Origin: Sipunculus nudus
Taxonomy: Eukaryota > Annelida > Sipuncula > Golfingiida > Sipunculidae
DNA length: 64,000 bases
NCBI GenBank assembly: GCA_026874595.1
Contig: CM049319.1
Span: 17,059,601-17,123,600, forward strand
Direction: 5' to 3'
Shown here piece after piece: positions 60,865 to 64,000 of this stretch. Position 1 is the first letter of the stretch, and the number at the start of each line of letters is the position of its first letter. The position numbers and the translations under genes were made by a program. The notes beneath the pieces are model-generated. The model did not search any database. It was given only the letters and a program-made list of their open reading frames with translations, and had not been told where the DNA came from.

Positions 60865-61537
60865 AATTATCATATGCATGTTGTGAGGCATGGGTCTGCA
60901 TGTTTGTGGAAAATCCTCAAGTTTGGTTCCCGTGAAAGGATGTGCGCTATCTAACTTCAGATCTAAAAAAAACTGGTCATCATACAGTCATCTTGATATT
61001 CCTTCCGCGAATGAACATGCAATTACCGTGAAAAATTCATATCTAGCTATTATTTAACCAGCATCCCATGCATGTATAAACAGCGCGCTCTGATTTATGG
61101 GTAGGCGGATCATATAGTTAGTGCGGGCTGTCAAGAATACTTGCAGTTTAAAGGGAATTTTACTTTCCAGCAGTATATATATATATATATATATAATTTA
61201 GTTTATGTTTGTTCAGAAATATAAGCATATCTAATAATTGTAGAATCTGCATAGGTCGTCAATCTTGACGAGCGTAGTATATATAGACACGTATATAAGA
61301 AATAAAAACAGTACTCCATGACGGATGTTTTTATTTTCTAATTCACATTAATCATAACAATATCATATACGCAGTTTATTATAACAAAATACTTAATGAA
61401 TTATAACAAGTCCTCCAAACATTTAGGTCACATTGTATCTTTACCCTCCGTCACCTTTATTGATTTGACAAACCGACAGCCTTGCAATCCGACGTAAATT
61501 AGCGTATTACATTTAGTGTCGGATTATCAAGTCACGA

Positions 61538-61592
<55 letters not shown>

Positions 61593-61920
61593 CATAAATT
61601 ATCATATGCATGTTGTGAGGCATGGGTCTGCATGTTTGTGGAAAATCCTCAAGTTTGGTTCCCGTGAAAGGATGTGCGCTATCTCACTTCAGATCTAAAA
61701 AAAACTGGTCATCATACAGTCATCTTGATATTCCTTCCGCGAATGAACATGCAATTACCGTGAAAAATTCATATCTAGCTTTTATTTAACCAGCATCCCA
61801 TGCATGTATAAACAGCGCGCTCTGATTTATGGGTAGGCGGATCATATAGTTAGTGCGGGCTGTCAAGAATACTTGCAGTTTAAAGGGAATTTTACTTTCC
61901 AGCAGTATTATTAAATTACT
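60465..61920 (+). repeat. Recent 728-bp tandem duplication
   Basis: 60465-61192 and 61193-61920 are almost identical; I noticed only about three single-base differences (for example GCGTATAAC/GCGTATTAC and ATCTAAC/ATCTCAC) plus microsatellite length changes. The junction lies in (TA)n. The unit includes the right end of the Tigger-like element, which therefore occurs twice (ends 60812 and 61540). Confidence 0.93.
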
Positions 61921-62250
61921 TATCAAAACCTAAGATTAAGATGGCATATTGGGGGGGGGGGGTTATTATACTTCCTGTTATTATCAGATTATAAACCATT
62001 CGCTCTCGTGCCGAGTTTACCAGCTTGTTGTATACGAACAATAAGAGTTTATGACACATTATTTATAAAATATTATCTTGTAAATCAAATGCAAACAATG
62101 GCACTGTCGCACTTTCACCTTGCTTGACATTTTCCTTATGTACTGAGTTAAAGATATTTTGCAGAAGAATCATGCTTTGTGTTATTGATGGGTGGAAACT
62201 ATCACTTTCCTACTAGATAGAATATGTCGATCCAATTGTAACAGATGCTC

Positions 62251-63528
62251 GATTTATGAACCTTTGATCAGATATAACCCATTAATCACAGTGTTAACTC
62301 ACTTAACCACTTCCCAATGACTGGTCTCTGGCATTCTGGTCTTACTATAAGTTTGAGTTACACTATTGTATTATAGTAAAGAATAGTTGGATCGTAGTGG
62401 AATTTGGTGTGTTAATGCGCCATTTCGGCCCTCTGACATGAGAAAGTCTATACGACCAGTGTATTGGCGTCAGAGTGCCGTTACATTTTGCATCGAGGAC
62501 CGCACTTAAACCTCTATGAGGATGCAAATAATTTTGTAATTTCTGACAACGCCTCATAGCCTTATAAGTACCTTCTCACTTGACATAGACCAGACTAATC
62601 GTTTACGTTTTAGTATACTTTCTAATAGGACCTAAGTAGCATCTGCCAAATTGTCCATTTTAAATCCGCATATTGGAAAATCACTTTGTTTGTTTGTTGA
62701 ATACAAGCAAGGCTCGCACAGTTTCTGGAGGACAACCAGCTTGTACGCGATACAGAAAATGACTCTTTACTATAGCACTGAGAGGTATTCAGTTGGCTTT
62801 AGAGTTTGCATGTACCCTTTTGTGTTAATTCACCACTTGGTAGCCTAGTGTTTAGATTGTCAGCTGTTTACCATAATATCAATGCAAAATGATGGATGAA
62901 CTTTGCAGTTCATTCCCCCGTAAGACGTGTACAGAGACTCAAGTAAGCAAAACATATAATGCCAAATGTCGTGCATTCACGGCTAGTGTATCACGTTATG
63001 TTAAAAATCTCTACAAAAATACACAAAACTACTTAGGCCAAATCAAATCTTTTCATATTTACTAAACTGATTTATTTTTTTATTAAATGACAGGTAGCCA
63101 TCAATTTAATTATAATAACAAAAAAAAATGTAAACATTAGACCTAGGCAGTTTACATGGACGTCAATGCAACCTATATTTCACCAATATTTTATAATCAC
63201 TTATTATTATATCTTTAACATGACACAGATCTAAGCCGGTTGGCGTTCTCAAGCTGTAAAGCTCGATCTAGTGAAATCTACCTAAAAACTCAAAATCAGG
63301 TAATTGGCTTTAGTAAATTACAGGTTTGACTCTTGTCAATAAAGCTTCATACACAAGAAAGAGTTATGTTCAACTACCTAAATGTTTAACCATGAGTACA
63401 TGTACTTTTTAGAAGAAGAAGGAAAAAAACAGAACAGACCAAAGTCTCCAGTTTATATCTTGAAAGAATTAAGGACAAAAATCGTAACTATAGAATGTTG
63501 AAAATTTAAAAATTGTCTTGAAAACCCC

Positions 63529-63594
<66 letters not shown>

Positions 63595-64000
63595 GGTTTC
63601 TTTGAGGTTTGAACTATATTTATGTTGCAGCGCCATCAGTTTACACCAAGCTGCGTGAGCGCCAATAGTTAAACTTGATAAGCAGTTTTTTTTTTATAAT
63701 GGTAAATTAAATGATGTAAGAAATATGTGGGATATAACGTTAAGGCGTGCGATGTATTTTGTACGCGCGTAGCATGTAGAGGTAGCATGTTATCTGTAAC
63801 AGTAAATGTTATGGACTCCGAAGTGAAACAGCTTTATTAATTCATCAATAAGCGTCAATTAATATCATGTCAATGTGCACCAGTAATATATCCATGTTCA
63901 AATGCAAGTTTATGTTTTGGCCACGCCATGTTTTCTATTGCCGTAACCGTGCACCTAACAAATCACTTCCGGAAATGTTAAAGAGCCGCTGAAGTAGTTT
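62251..64000. other. Intergenic, no supported gene
   Basis: AT-rich; (TA)n at about 63533-63587. Open frames here (62363-62557, 62651-62848) have no recognisable content. Confidence 0.5.

Larger units (their letters stand above)
57890..62250 (+). repeat. Stack of tandemly duplicated ~0.7-1-kb segments
   Basis: A segment with AAGTTTGGTTCCCGT.AAAGGATGTGCG, CATACAGTCATCTTGATATTC, AATTCAT..TCTAGCTATTAT, TTAGTGCGGG.TGTCAAGAATACTTG and TTCCTGTTACTATCAGATTA is present at about 57890-58550 (partial), 58725-59575, 60925-61170 (partial) and 61645-62250. Later insertions (59250-59462 and 59624-60812) separate the copies. No gene recognised. Confidence 0.85.

Overview
This is a eukaryotic, AT-rich, gene-poor window. 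It is most likely from a lophotrochozoan and probably a bivalve mollusc. That placement is an inference from style: dense (TA)n tracts, long G/C homopolymers, a tRNA-headed SINE, palindromic and MITE-type elements, and a satellite array that appears to have grown inside a transposon. No single marker proves it. I see no bacterial gene organisation, rRNA, true tRNA gene or CRISPR array.

The host genes I can support are three prominin-family (pentaspan membrane glycoprotein) genes, called A, B and C here. Gene A is on the minus strand: exon 8427-11421 plus a proposed 32-base last exon 7345-7376. Gene B is on the plus strand: exon 32372-34658 plus a proposed last exon 36349-36392. Gene C is on the plus strand, a single exon 50148-52844. 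In all three the five-membrane-span body is encoded by one uninterrupted exon, unlike the many-exon vertebrate prominin genes. A and B are close paralogues. C is a more classical prominin with signal peptide and stalk.

The most striking feature is the cytoplasmic tail of A. It holds 14 tandem units of about 19 residues, each opening with an R-R-x-S type site followed by an aromatic residue and usually Gly. The array ends in a phase-1 splice donor inside a unit. B has only one unit and splices out at the equivalent Gly. Both then appear to join a tiny last exon ending R-x-K-x-F-x-F-stop, which I found by reading both introns for acceptors. Several internal units of A carry in-phase candidate donors, so splice-site choice could set the number of units. 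C instead ends with NPxY and PPxY motifs.

The rest is repeats. 1.9-6.7 kb holds a 2-kb direct duplication. 13.8-14.3 kb is a SINE with 38-bp flanking repeats. 14.9-17.0 kb is a hAT-like element nested in a palindromic element. 17.5-19.3 kb is a long palindrome. 22.0-24.2 kb is a second palindrome between diverged direct repeats. 25.8-29.1 kb is a 5'-truncated LINE with an intact 19-bp target duplication. 37.5-39.5 kb has two more SINE copies. 39.6-45.6 kb holds a MITE family and a 2.8-kb satellite array of about 120-bp units in a 5-unit/10-unit higher-order pattern. 46.3-54.7 kb has pogo-like MITEs. 57.8-62.3 kb is a stack of tandem duplications carrying a Tigger-like remnant.

Prominins organise membrane protrusions and cholesterol-rich microdomains. 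The three genes here share the extracellular and membrane plan but differ in their cytoplasmic tails, which suggests specialisation for different intracellular partners. That functional statement is inference.
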